Shown here in pieces: positions 15,594 to 27,400 of a stretch of 64,000 nucleotides of DNA. Origin of the DNA: Hemicentrotus pulcherrimus. Lineage: Eukaryota; Echinodermata; Echinoidea; Camarodonta; Strongylocentrotidae. A program made the translations under genes and the position numbers. Every line of letters begins with the position of its first letter. Position 1 is the first letter of the stretch. The notes below the pieces were generated by a model. That model searched no databases. It had not been told where the DNA came from and was given only the letters and a program-made list of their open reading frames with translations. The stretch is from assembly GCA_003118195.1 (NCBI GenBank), contig BEXV01000001.1, positions 671,040 to 735,039 of the forward strand. Reading direction: 5' to 3'.

Positions 15594-15893
15594 TCTAGTA
15601 CTCTAGTGCCATCGGACTGTGGATCACAAGGTCCGCGGTTCAAGTCCCACCGCGGCACTAATCTCCTTAGTCTACATATTAAGACAAGACATTAATCTAC
15701 ATTATTTTGTCACACTCGACCCAGGTGAGGTAAATAGGTACATGGTAGGATTATTTCTTGAAATGCACTGTGCAGATAATGGCTGTCAGAGCTAAAGCTA
15801 GGGTAATAATTTTTAAAAAGCTCTTTGGAAGCGCATAGAGATGTTACAATGTAATATGCGCTACACAGGGACCGAATATTATCATTATTATTA
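15594..15893 (+). mobile_element. tRNA-derived SINE, copy B (best preserved)
   Basis: RNA polymerase III box B GGTTCAAGTCC at 15637-15647 is followed by CACCGCGGCACTAATCTCC. The body CACACTCGACCCAGGTGAGG recurs in copies A and C. The 3' end reads GCGCATAGAGATGTTAC... ATATGCGCTACA with an ATTATTATTA tail. The tRNA-like head is partial (no clear box A). Confidence 0.75.
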
Positions 15894-18800
15894 GTGTTTG
15901 TCGACCTCTCTGTTGCTCTTTACTTGATTTTTTGTTCAATCGTCCTAAATGTCCCCTTTTCACCGAAAGCTCAACATTCAGTTTAGAGAAGTTGATTCTA
16001 GTACTGCGTCAACCCTAAGAAAAAAATCAATGTCTTGGAGTTCATCTACACAAATATTGAAAGTTCCATTTTTCCTCGTTAAAATAGCCGTGAAGGATAT
16101 CAAATTAGGTCTAGACTTGTAGATGCAATATGAAATATGTAGGTCTGCAAACAACCCCAGGGTATTTTAACAAGAGGAACAGAAGGAAAGGTCACACATT
16201 GACTATATTTAACTTTGTTTTGGCCTACGGGTTTACGACGCGGTTGTCTAACTTTGTGTTTCTTGGTTAATTTCAGAGCTGCTACTTTTGCCGCCAAAAA
16301 GCCTAACGTATACGCGCGCAATCAAAGTCCCTCGGGATAAGTGATGGGTATAGATAAAGATAGACCGGGAAGGATTTAAAGATGGTCATCAGTCTTTAGA
16401 CATTTATGTTGGCGATTTTGATTGATGAATATCACAACTTATTGTCAGGAATGCGATTTCTGAGTTTGTTTAAATCGTCATAGCGAGCCATTGTGCCTTA
16501 ACGAACGACGAAATCGAACGGGTTTTCTCAGCTCTTTTTTATTGTCCCGTTTTCATGCAAATCAGAACGATCGATTGCTGGTTGTATCACCCTTTTAACT
16601 GTTTCGATTTTATTTCCATAATTGTCTATATTCAATGATAAGGATTTGTTTAATTCATCAATAGGGCCCACTAAGAGCGATTAAATTGTGTTCTTAAACT
16701 GCTCAAATGGACGCTTTCTTTTGCATGCATACTGTTTATCGCTAGGAAATGTTTCACTTGGAGTCTGATGTTTCGAAAGGGAAACAGTAACATAAACGAA
16801 ACAAAATGCGGTTAAATGCGGTATTGGGACAGGGACACATATCCATTAGTAAGTTCATGTTAAAATAACGATAAATAATAACTGCCTAAAAAGGAATATA
16901 ATAAACAAGTAAAAACCACAAAATAGTGACCTACAAAAAACGCTTTCCGTTTTTCCTTTCCTCCTCAAAACCAGTGCGCGGCGAAAAGGGTAACGCGTGC
17001 GCTATTAGCATCTACATCGTTAAAGTGGTCTGTACTTTGGGCGAGTTCAACTGTGGTTGACAACTATCCAGATTGAGAAGGGGAATAATTACAACAATAA
17101 TATATTTCAAACAGTTGCCAAGCTTTAGTATCTGGTTGCTGTCTTTTTGCTCACCATCAGTTGTTTACCTGATAGCTAGCTACCTTCAGACTGTGCAACC
17201 ACACTCGGATCTTCTAAATCTCCAGTCTGGTTGAATTGGGTCTTTGGGGGAGATTTGTTGTGTGGAAGGTAGAACTGTTAACCAGATTTTAACCGGTCTG
17301 TACTTTGAAGCTGTTAACATTTAGGGCTTTTGGTAACCCATCCGTAGATCTCCCACATAAATGACGCCATCGAATTTTGTTGCGGTTGAGACACTTTGCT
17401 TTTCAAAGAAAATCTCAATTACCATGATACATTGTTCAATATCGATTTCATTGATTGTAATCCTGTATTACTTGTTTACCTGATTTACATACCACCTGTT
17501 GTTTAGCGTTTGTGGTATATAACGGAACGGGACATGATCATCAGCACAGTGGCATAGCAAGCCAAATGTATGCCCTTCTCCTTAATGCAGGCAATAGAAA
17601 TCATTTTTGTTTAAAGTATAAGGTTATACCCGATACCCCACCCCCACCCCACCGCATGCGTGTCTTCAGCAATGCAGGTTTTATAAGCTTCGCCTTGTGT
17701 TGAAAAGGTAACATTTTTGCTCATAACAATAATGAGATTTGTCGAGAAAAATACTTTAAAGGGTGTCCTGCCCCCTTTAGCGACGCCCATTTATGTGAAT
17801 ACACTGTCAGCAGATCTTCTTGACGGCACGACGCGAAGTGCAGATGGCCATTCCGCTCCTGCATCTATCTACTCCACCCAAAAGATCTTCAGTAGCCCTC
17901 TAGAGAACCTACTAATAATAGACTTTACATTTAAATGAATCTGATTGTTTTATTTCGTATAAAAGCTTATTATAGTAATGGGTCAAGTCTCGGCAAAACC
18001 TGTGTGATGACTGATGAATGATTTTGAAGGTGATAAGTTGTGACAAGTGAGAGTCCAAACCAATCTTTGATTAGTGTGTAGGGGAGTGTTTCCGTCTGTT
18101 TCCTATACATCCTACTGTCTGACGCAACTCAGTGTGAGAGCTCGTAGTAAGCCCATGGTGAGAGGCTAGAGTTAGCATCCATATGAATTATTCCTTTTAC
18201 ATCGAAAACACAGAAAAAACTTTATTATAATCGCAAAGACTTCCCAGAAAGTAATCACCTTAAGGGTAATTTTATTACCGGGTGCATATAGAAATTATGT
18301 TCAAATTAAGTAGGCCCTACTATAATGTTGTCTCATTACAATATGTGACCCACAAGGCTTTTGAAATTGCCTTAGGTTGATTTATGTCCCCTTTGCGATC
18401 ATTTTAAGGTAACACCCTACAAGATCAATAACCCAGAGACCAATAACACAAGAGACCCAAAATGTTGGCCTCACGAACCTTCTGAAAATTATTAGACATT
18501 TCAAACGCCTCACAGGACTGACAGCCCACGAGACCGAAAGCATCGATCTTGCATTCTCTTTCTACAACTCTTTCTGAGAGTTTACTACAGAACAAACGTG
18601 TTGGTCTCCTGGGGATACTCACTTTAGTACAGACATGACAGTCATTATTAGGCAATATTAAAATGTTTAACAGCCTGGGCAACTTAATATTCAAAAGAGT
18701 ACGTTCTCCAGAACAACAGCCATGGCTGTGAGTAAAATATCATTGCGTCATTCACCGTAATTACTATCATTAATATCATTTTGTCACCTTCAAATTTCAT

Positions 18801-20462
18801 TTGGATTTGAACTTTTATCTCTTGAGCAAAGCAGGATTATGGGTAAAAAAAACCCCGCAGAATGTCACTTGGTATAAACTGAAGCTGTCAGTAGAAAGCC
18901 TACCTGAGAAACAGAGTTCCATTGTTTCGGTTAATTTCCACACAATATGTCTTTAAACAGCGATATTGTGGTAAGAAAGATTGACTATGAACAAGGACAT
19001 TCAATGAGTCATGTTGAATGTAAAAGTACTTTACAGGTTGATCTGGAAAACTTCTTTCAAGTCGGAGGTCAGTTACGCTGCGATTTCATGGAAATGTCAC
19101 AGTTTCTTCAACATATTGATACGAATTTATAATTGCTAGCCTTTTCGCTGTGTAGAAAGTGACCAAGGTCTTTATTGGTCGCAATATATACGTTCACAAA
19201 TGAAAATTAGTCAAAGAAACAAGAGAAAAGTGAGGCTGAACTAAATGATATAGTATGTCAGCTGTGCATACATTAGCCACGGTGTAACGTGAAGCGATTT
19301 AGGTAGCATGACATGCAACAAATGTTTACCACGAAGAACCACCGTTTGTTCAAGAGACTTATGAGTTCATGGCAAGGGAGTAGGTCAGAGAAGAAGGGTT
19401 TAGACAATCAAGGGTCCCATCTTGATGATCAGTTTGTGACCTTTTTGAAACTTGAAATGTGATGGGAGCAAGAAAATGAATGACCTACCGAATTTAACGC
19501 TTGGACAGTGTAAACGATGGAGGCCTGCATAATAATGAGTTAGCTTTCTACATGACCTGTCAGATCAGAGACTTACTGATGATGTTCTTTACGGTCTTTT
19601 ACAACTTTTCCGGGCTTTATAGCTGAATTCTATTTTTGTCCCATCAGGCTACCTACCTGCAATGGTGACGAGTTACTAGATCAGGAGGGAGGAATGATGA
19701 GTCGCCACATCACTTGTGGCCGTAACTCGATCTCCGTGTCGAAAGAAAGTCGGTGATCGACGTTGAATGATGGACACGTCATTGTCATAGCTAGTTAGGC
19801 CAGGGTAGTGCGTTGGAATCATCATCATCGTCATGGTATTCGCAGTGATATGGATAGGCTGTAGCGGTACGGTAAACACGTAGAGCGTGATTGATCAGCA
19901 TGGGGAAATGGTAGTTTAGAAAATGTATAAGTAGACTTTACTCGTTTGTGTTTTATGTAAGGCCGCAATAGAAAAGAATGAAGTAGATGGACGAGAAAGA
20001 GAATGTATTGATGCCACAGTCACACCAACGAGACCAACACCAGGGCCCGTACAACACACCGAACAAAAAACAAATAAAATTAACAAAATGATAGGTTGCT
20101 CTGGAATCGACATGAATACGGTTTGGTGGTGTGCATGACTACAGGAGCGGATATGCAAATGTTTTGTTTTGTTTCGTTTTAGGGGGATATGGTCTGGAAC
20201 GGGGGAGTTGAGCCCCTCCACCCTAGAAAGAACTCGCGAAACAAGAATCGGCTCTCCTCCAATGTCACTCTTTGCTGGGTGAGCGCCATCTAGCGGCTGA
20301 GTAAATTTCCATAATCAAGGTGTTTTCGGGGTTGGTTTTCCAAATGTAACGATAATCGATATCAAAAAGTTTTATTTCAATGTAGTAACTATGCTTTCAG
20401 ACTTCAATCAAATTTTGTAGGGATAATTTGCTTCTTGTTCCCTATGAATATTATTTCTTTCT
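15894..20462. other. Intergenic, nothing recognised
   Basis: No exon, RNA gene or mobile element could be supported. Locally GC-richer around 16960-17020. Confidence 0.5.
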
Positions 20463-20586
20463 ATTAGCATATCACTCTCCCCTGAACATTGAAATAAAAT
20501 GAATAATCTAATGGCCTGTTTGGAGTGTTACTTATTAATTATTTTTTCATTTTATTTACATGTTCAGGAGGAGAGTGATATGCTAA
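20463..20586. repeat. Fold-back inverted repeat
   Basis: Left arm 20463-20505 (TTAGCATATCACTCTCCCC...) and right arm 20542-20586 are inverted copies with few mismatches around a loop of about 36 nt. Intergenic, possibly a MITE. Confidence 0.8.
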
Positions 20587-23040
20587 TATGCATTTGACAA
20601 ATGTATAAAAGAACTGGTAACATGTTAACAAAAATACCAATTTAAGTAATATCATTATTATGAAAACATGTTTGAGAATGAGACGGCAGGAGTAAGAAAG
20701 GAATGAGAAGGTCTGTATTGAACAAGTTTATATGCCAATTCGAAGAACTTGGAAGCAGGAGAAACCTTTTTGGGAAAATACCTAAAAAGGGCCCATTTTA
20801 TACAGATAAACTTCCCCAAAAGAAATAGAAGAAATAATTATTTTTTAGTTTGGATTCCCTCACTTCAGGACAACGCAATTGTAAACGCCACAGTGGGATT
20901 TCACTCGGCTTTGTATTCCGTGGATATTGGCTTGTGTGGATCCCATGCCCACATAACTGAAAATAAGTATTTTCAGTTCTTATCAGTGGTGCGTCCGCGT
21001 TCTGTACACAAAGGCGAACAAATAGAGAACCGAAGAGAAAATACATAAAATAATCGTTGCTTTTATGCAGATGCTCTCAACCGTATTCACGAGGTAGTTT
21101 GTCCCTGGCGCAGGGTGGTACCAATGTAATGGCAATGTTACGCTCAATATAATTCGGGCTTAAATGAAGTTTTGGCTTTAACAAAATAAGTAAACTTTCA
21201 ACAACAACCAAATGTATACTAAAAAACGTATTAGAATGATTATTGATAGGCAAAGTACAGGTTAATGCACTAAAATAAGTTTACCTGAAAATTACTTGGT
21301 CGCAGAGAAAAGAATGCTCTAAAGTAGCTGAATATCTAATATATCTATTTTTTAAAGTCAGAGTTTGTTTTCATGCTTAGAACACAAAACACTGTTTTGT
21401 AGTTTCTATCGCATTTTGAAAACTAACCGCATCTGTATAATATAATACTGTAGACTGAGTTCTGGTTAATGTGAAGACAAAATTGTGATATTTCCTTTTA
21501 CCTCAGCTTTGGAAATTATATCAGAGAACAAAATGTTTGATGTGTGTGGTGTAGTTGACTTCCAGATCGACTGAGTCAATTCCTTCTCATTTTGGTAATT
21601 AAAAAACCTCACAGTGTGCATCAGATTGTTGAATGTTTGACCTAACAATCCTTCCTATATGTGCTTCCAAAAAGTTCTTCCACAGTGTGAACATAACTCA
21701 ATTGTACCTTTCACGTGTTTCTAGGTCTTTAATTTGTATATTAGAAATTAATTTACAATTGCAATTTCATATGCAACGAGTTTCTTGGAGACAGCATTCT
21801 TCATTTTATTTGAATGAGAGGGAAAAACTGTAGCATTCAAACTACCCCACAACAGAGACTTCTAGACCCACCCATCCACGATAATGACGTCAACAGTGAA
21901 TTTTCCTTTTGTGTGTGCTGTCGAAAATAAATACCAGTGTAAATACAAGACTGGACACGAGGACAGTGTAAATAGCTTGCAGTGTTCAAATGTATATTGT
22001 TAGCCTTGTATTCAAAAGTATTTCCCTCGTGTTCTTGGTCCTCTTGTAGAGTCTGCAAACAAATACACCACTGTAGCTACCAACCTTCTAAACAGCAAGC
22101 CCCAACTCAATCTACATGGGAAGTGAAGTATAATTCATAATCTTCCCGGCAGCATTATGTTTACATTAATAACAACAACATTTAATTAAGGAGAAATCAT
22201 TTTTAAAAATACTTACCGGTGTATGCCATAAATCGTTATTGGCTTTAATCCTTCACATGGGCTATATTCAGTTTTGATATGGACCAGAATTATTTAGCAA
22301 CGGGGTGGAGGGGAAAGACTGACTCTCTTATAAATCTATCGACAGAAATGTTTTCCTTCTTGGAAATGAAAAAAAAAAATTATTTCATCTTATTGAGGAA
22401 GAAGAAAAAAAAAAACTAGGGGGCTTTTTTTTTAAGGGGGTGGTCAATTTTATGGTGATTTTGTTCATTATATAAATTAGAATACAAACACTTGTAGAGA
22501 TGACATTGTAGGCATACGTGTATCTTTAAATGAAGCAAATGAGAACGAGAATGAATGGTAATCATTGCAAAGATTCCAGAACATTAATCATGAAAATAGT
22601 CGATGACGTCCAGATGCGTTTTAAGAATCGATGTGCTAGCATATACCGCCTCTTTTGTCACAGCCTACTGCCTACCACATTAGCATTTTATAATGGACCT
22701 GATGGTGGTGGAAGATGGAAAGTGGTCCAAGTCGGAAGCTAAAGAAAAAAAGAGGTAATACAAAAAAAAGTTTAAAATACCAAATCGCATTCAATCCTCT
22801 TTTTCTCCTTTTCAATCTGATTAAAAAGGTGACTAGTTTGACAGATTGATAACGAGGTAACTGTGATATTCGTCTGCTTAGAGCTTCGAGCAAGTGTTAT
22901 AATTCAAGAAGGAGTTCAGACCTCTTCTACTAGCTCCAAACTGAAAGACATAAATGTTATGCCAATCACAGAAATTTATCCACATCACAACAATACAAAA
23001 TGATTTCCTGACCCACTTCACTTTTTTCAATACCAAGTTG
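20587..23040. other. Intergenic, upstream of NFE2L
   Basis: AT-rich with short open frames on both strands overlapping at 20749-21048, neither convincing. Purine and poly-A/T runs near 22370-22440. Confidence 0.5.
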
Positions 23041-23725
23041 AGGGGAGAGATATAATCCAAATTTGGGAGTATTGACGTCATAGAAGGCTCGCCGATTTTG
23101 ATCAGCAATGAAGATGATGTCATCGCTAGCATTGCTGATTGGTCAAAACACCGATACCATACCCTTAATTTACATATTAAAGAGACCGCGACCCGGAGGT
23201 CACCGCACCGTGCCGTGTGCATTATGAAGTGCTTGGCTCAGCTGTAAATCGCCGGCGCGCGCGATATACGGGAATTACGGTCAGTGCTAAAATACCATCG
23301 CGAGCCTCAGCGGCCCACACAGAACCAGACAGGGAAAAGCCCCCAAATTACCATAAACTTACAGGAAAAGTGATTTTGTTTACACTAACGGTCTGAACAA
23401 ACAAATTTAAGTGCCTGTGAAATGATATAATCTACAACTGCAGCTGTGAATTTATTATAATTGTTGCAGACACCGTTCTAACTATAATATGCACCTTGAT
23501 CGAAGTATTGTATAATTCTCTTCGTGTACATTCCGTGAATACAAGGAGTAACGTGTCCGCCACTGCAGTAGTACCAGTATACTCTCGGCCAGTCAGTACT
23601 TCATCATTACTAGTGGACGGTACCAGCACACTCAAACGTTGTAATTTACCGTGACATTCCACTATTTTATTGTATGCAACTTGACACTTTCGGCGCTTAA
23701 TTGAGGACCAAAATAATTCTGCAAC
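23041..23725 (+). promoter_or_regulatory. NFE2L: Putative promoter and 5'UTR of NFE2L isoform 1a
   Basis: Upstream of ATG 23726 lies a perfect cAMP-response-element palindrome TGACGTCA (23073-23080), a second CRE-like TGATGTCA (23115-23122) and an inverted CCAAT box in GATTGGTC (23137-23144). A locally CG-rich stretch GCCGGCGCGCGCG follows around 23250. I see no TATA box. The transcription start is not determinable; this is motif-level evidence only. Confidence 0.45.
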
Positions 23726-23800
23726 ATGGATGTTGATTTTGACGAAATGGGCATTGCCATGGTCCCTCAGAAAACCCTACCACAACTTGACACACAAGAG
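23726..23800 (+). CDS. NFE2L: NFE2L alternative first coding exon 1a (short, NRF2-like start)
   Basis: Twenty-five codons starting MDVDFDEMGIAMVPQ and ending in a consensus GAG/GTATGT donor, phase 0. This matches the phase of the acceptor at 30915. The ATG is preceded by GCAAC, a reasonable initiation context. The resulting protein lacks an ER anchor and places ETGE at residues 78-81, almost exactly where human NRF2 has it (79-82). Upstream there is a CpG-containing stretch and CRE/CCAAT-like motifs. Alternative reading: the ATG could be downstream of unannotated 5' exons, but the open frame and donor support it as a first coding exon. Confidence 0.8.
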
Positions 23801-24379
23801 GTATGTTATTGGATTGAATGGTTTTGTAGAAGAGTCATTCTGTAAATCATGTAAAGGAAATTGATTGAATTATTCGACTTTCAAGAGGTACGGTCACTTA
23901 CAGTTAAATATTGATAAGGATGTATGTATACATTTCCAGCTGGCCTCCAATGTTTATGGAAATACATGTAGTTGTACTAGTTGATGGCTTGATGCATACT
24001 GTCTTCATTATCATGCATGCATCATGATCATGATGTGGTTAATCTAATACATGAACATTTATGTTTATTGATATAAATCATGTGACTATTCATTGCTTAT
24101 GGTGTGACAGACTGACATCAACATATGGTATATCTAGATACATGATGCAGTACATAAGAAATTTCTTGCACATGAGTTTTGTAGTATTGTACGAGTCCAG
24201 TCACTACTACTACTTCTACTTTGTTACGTTCTGTGATACGCAGTGAATGCACATTAGGGGAAATTACAGTCATAGGAGGAGTAGAAGTATAAGTCGTAGC
24301 AGTAGTAGTAGAAGTAGTAGTGGTACTAGTAGTAGTCGTAGTAGTAGTAGTAGTAGTAGTAATCGTAGTAGTAGTCTTG

Positions 24380-24415
<36 letters not shown>

Positions 24416-24433
24416 ATCGTAGTAGTAGTCTTG

Positions 24434-24469
<36 letters not shown>

Positions 24470-27400
24470 ATCATAGTAGTTGTAGTAGTACATGTATGAT
24501 GTAGTAGTAGTTAGTACATTGTAGTACATGCAGTAGTACCTAACTACCTACTACTACTACTACTACTACATGTACTACTACTACTACTGTTGCTACCACT
24601 ACCATTGCCATTAAATTGTTGTAGTTATTTAATTTTGTTTTATATGATCATCTACCTCAAACATAATTATTTGTCTATTTACTCATCTCTAAATGCGGTA
24701 TGATAATATTTCAGTTTAATGAAGGGTGACACCTGAATTTCCTGGTGCAATTATTAATGAGAAGTTCAAAGAGCAAGGAGCTTGAACATTCTGTGGTATT
24801 ATTTTTCGTTCTTATCAGGTAACACAATAGCAGTTTCCTCTATGATTAAAGCACCTTTGAACAATTTAACCTATAATGATAGTAATCATTAAATAACGCT
24901 TGTTGATCTTATTGTGCAAATAAAACACAGGACCACATGCAGACTTATAACTTGACAGTATTTGATATGATATTTGTTCCCTTTATTTATATTGGCTGTA
25001 AAGGGGGAGGGGCATCGATCAGAGAGGCATTTAGAAGCCCTCCTATCCCCATCGGGAATACACGCACACAAACATCCATCCCACGGCCCACATCCCTTTT
25101 TTCTTCCACTACTTTTTGCTCGTATAGATATTCAGTTTGAATTATGGTCACAAGTTACCTGACCTTTGTATAAATGATAGTCATGAATATTATGATTCTA
25201 AAATTTGCAATAAAAAGTGTCATTCTCAAAGTCATCTTTTCAAAAGGCACTTGCTCGCATTGCACGCTCAATTGCATTTTCTTGACCAGTTACTTATTCA
25301 TACATTGTCTTTGATTGCAAACTATGAAAGTTGAAAACAATAGCTAAAACCTGAAAGCAAGTTTTCATTATAACTTATAATTATGTGCAATGAAAAATAA
25401 CTAATTCATGTTTTTAAGTTAACTCTAAATTATTAGCAAAATATAAGATGGATAGATACTACCATTATTTTGAAAATAGTTTTAAAGTTATCATAAGAAC
25501 TTTAATAAGAAACCACCCCTCCCCCCCAAAAAAAAAACTACTGAAATAGAAAATCCTTCATAGTACTTACTGGCCATATTATTATAAGGATGGAAATAAT
25601 CCAACTTGATTTTGATGAGTTATTGGAGTTGGGAGTGATGCTTGGAAAGAAAAACAATTATGCATACCTAGCAACTGATCATCTTTAGATGCTGAATAAG
25701 ACGGTTTGATTATCAAATTATTTCCGAAATCACCACTTGCCTCATCTTGCCGAAAAATACATCATAACACGTATCTTAACATTGCCATTGATCGTAGTCT
25801 GTACTATTCTGTAGGTGATCGTTACGTAATGATGAAGGTGATTTTCAGATGTAGATGTAGGCATGTTTACTGATATGTACCTGTTTCGAAGAGCTCTTAT
25901 TCTTCTCGTGTTCTTACCTGTTAATTGAGAACAAACGCAAACGTGGAAATGTCGTGCAATTACAAAGTAATTACATGTGAAGCGTGTCAGCATAATTATA
26001 ATAATTATAGAGCAGACCCTAATTGATTTTCTTTCAGGGTGTATATGTGGTACATAATCGTGCATGTTCTCATTGTCGTCCCCAGGGTTAACAATGGAAA
26101 AATTAAAGGTTAATCTAATGTGAAATAGAGCAATCGAGGACTTTCGGTGAATGAAAATATGTTATTGTTTTTTCTTTTCAACTTATACACCCATAAGTAG
26201 CTGCACTCCAGGACGTAAAGTACAAGTGCTCCCTGACACTGCTGTTACAAAACAATGCCGTTTGTGCCTTGTGGTCATAATTAGCATAATGTTACTGAGA
26301 AAGTATGATCTGTTTTCCCATGGTTAGTGATTATACAGGTTTATTATACCCAGACGTGTCGACATGATAATGCGCGATTAATCAGCAATGTTGAATTTAG
26401 AATAATAGTTATGTTATTAGTTATTACAATTGTAAATACATATTTCCCCCTGATTGGACTTTATTTTTATCATATTTTTCTTCTCCGATTCGATAGATAT
26501 GTTGATGATTCAAGGAAAGGTATTACTTATAATTTTGTGAATTTCATTTTAATCAGTTTATTCAGTTCTAATTTTTTACATTTTCAACGAGCATTCTTCA
26601 GAGAATGGCTCGTCAAAATTTCTAATTGAAGCGTTCTCTCCCCACCCATGTTCATAACCCTCACAATGAAGGGTATTTTCTGAATAAGTATCCTTAGCTT
26701 ACAGTGTTATTAGCAAATAATAATACTGTTAAATAAAACACAAAAGTAATGAAAGCTTTATATTATTAGGTCTGCATTGAAAACAAAGCCAAAGCCATCT
26801 CTTGACATTTGAAGACAGGAAACATTATATTTTCATTGAAAGCATGCATCTTACCTGAAACTAAAATTAATATTTTCGATTCAAAATCCAGATACTCGAC
26901 ATAACACTGTGCATAATGAGAAAACAAAGTAATATATGATAAAGGCACCATTGGAGGGGTGGTATTGATTACAACAGTATTTTCGGTCGGATACTAATAG
27001 TGTTGTTTTAATTTTAGTAATCTCTGTCTACCTGATAACAAAAATATTATCATTGTCTAATAAATCTGATTTATTATCTGTATTATTAAAAAAGGGTCTA
27101 GATGTTCCATACAGTCAGTTGTTGGGATGTACATGTCTCAGAAAATCTTAATCAAAGCTTTAGAATTATATGGTCTGTGCCAAAGCATTTAAAAGCTTTT
27201 GTTTTAACATTACCAAATAAGACTCAAGGATCGATAACCGTGAAACGTTCGGGCAAATATAAACACAGGTTGGGTTGTTATCTTGTATATTGTAAGGTTA
27301 ATAGTACCGTTTATTAATTAATTAAATCAAGATTATGAAACCACCGCTGGTAGTGGTAAAAGTATGTGCCTAAACTAAAGCTTCCTCCCGTGTTGAAAAA

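Noticed and set aside
15600..15670. Candidate tRNA gene
   Set aside because: Only the 3' half resembles a tRNA, and a SINE body and ATT tail follow. It is a SINE head.
20749..21048. 99-codon plus-strand frame overlapped by an 82-codon minus frame
   Set aside because: Both in AT-rich intergenic DNA without family similarity; length expected by chance.
23240..23262. Possible MAF/antioxidant response element near GGCTCAGC (autoregulation of NFE2L)
   Set aside because: Departs from the TGAC/TGCTGA core at a critical base; too weak to claim.
24118..24529. Open frames rich in Ser, Thr or Tyr on both strands
   Set aside because: They are translations of the AGT/ACT microsatellite, not proteins.
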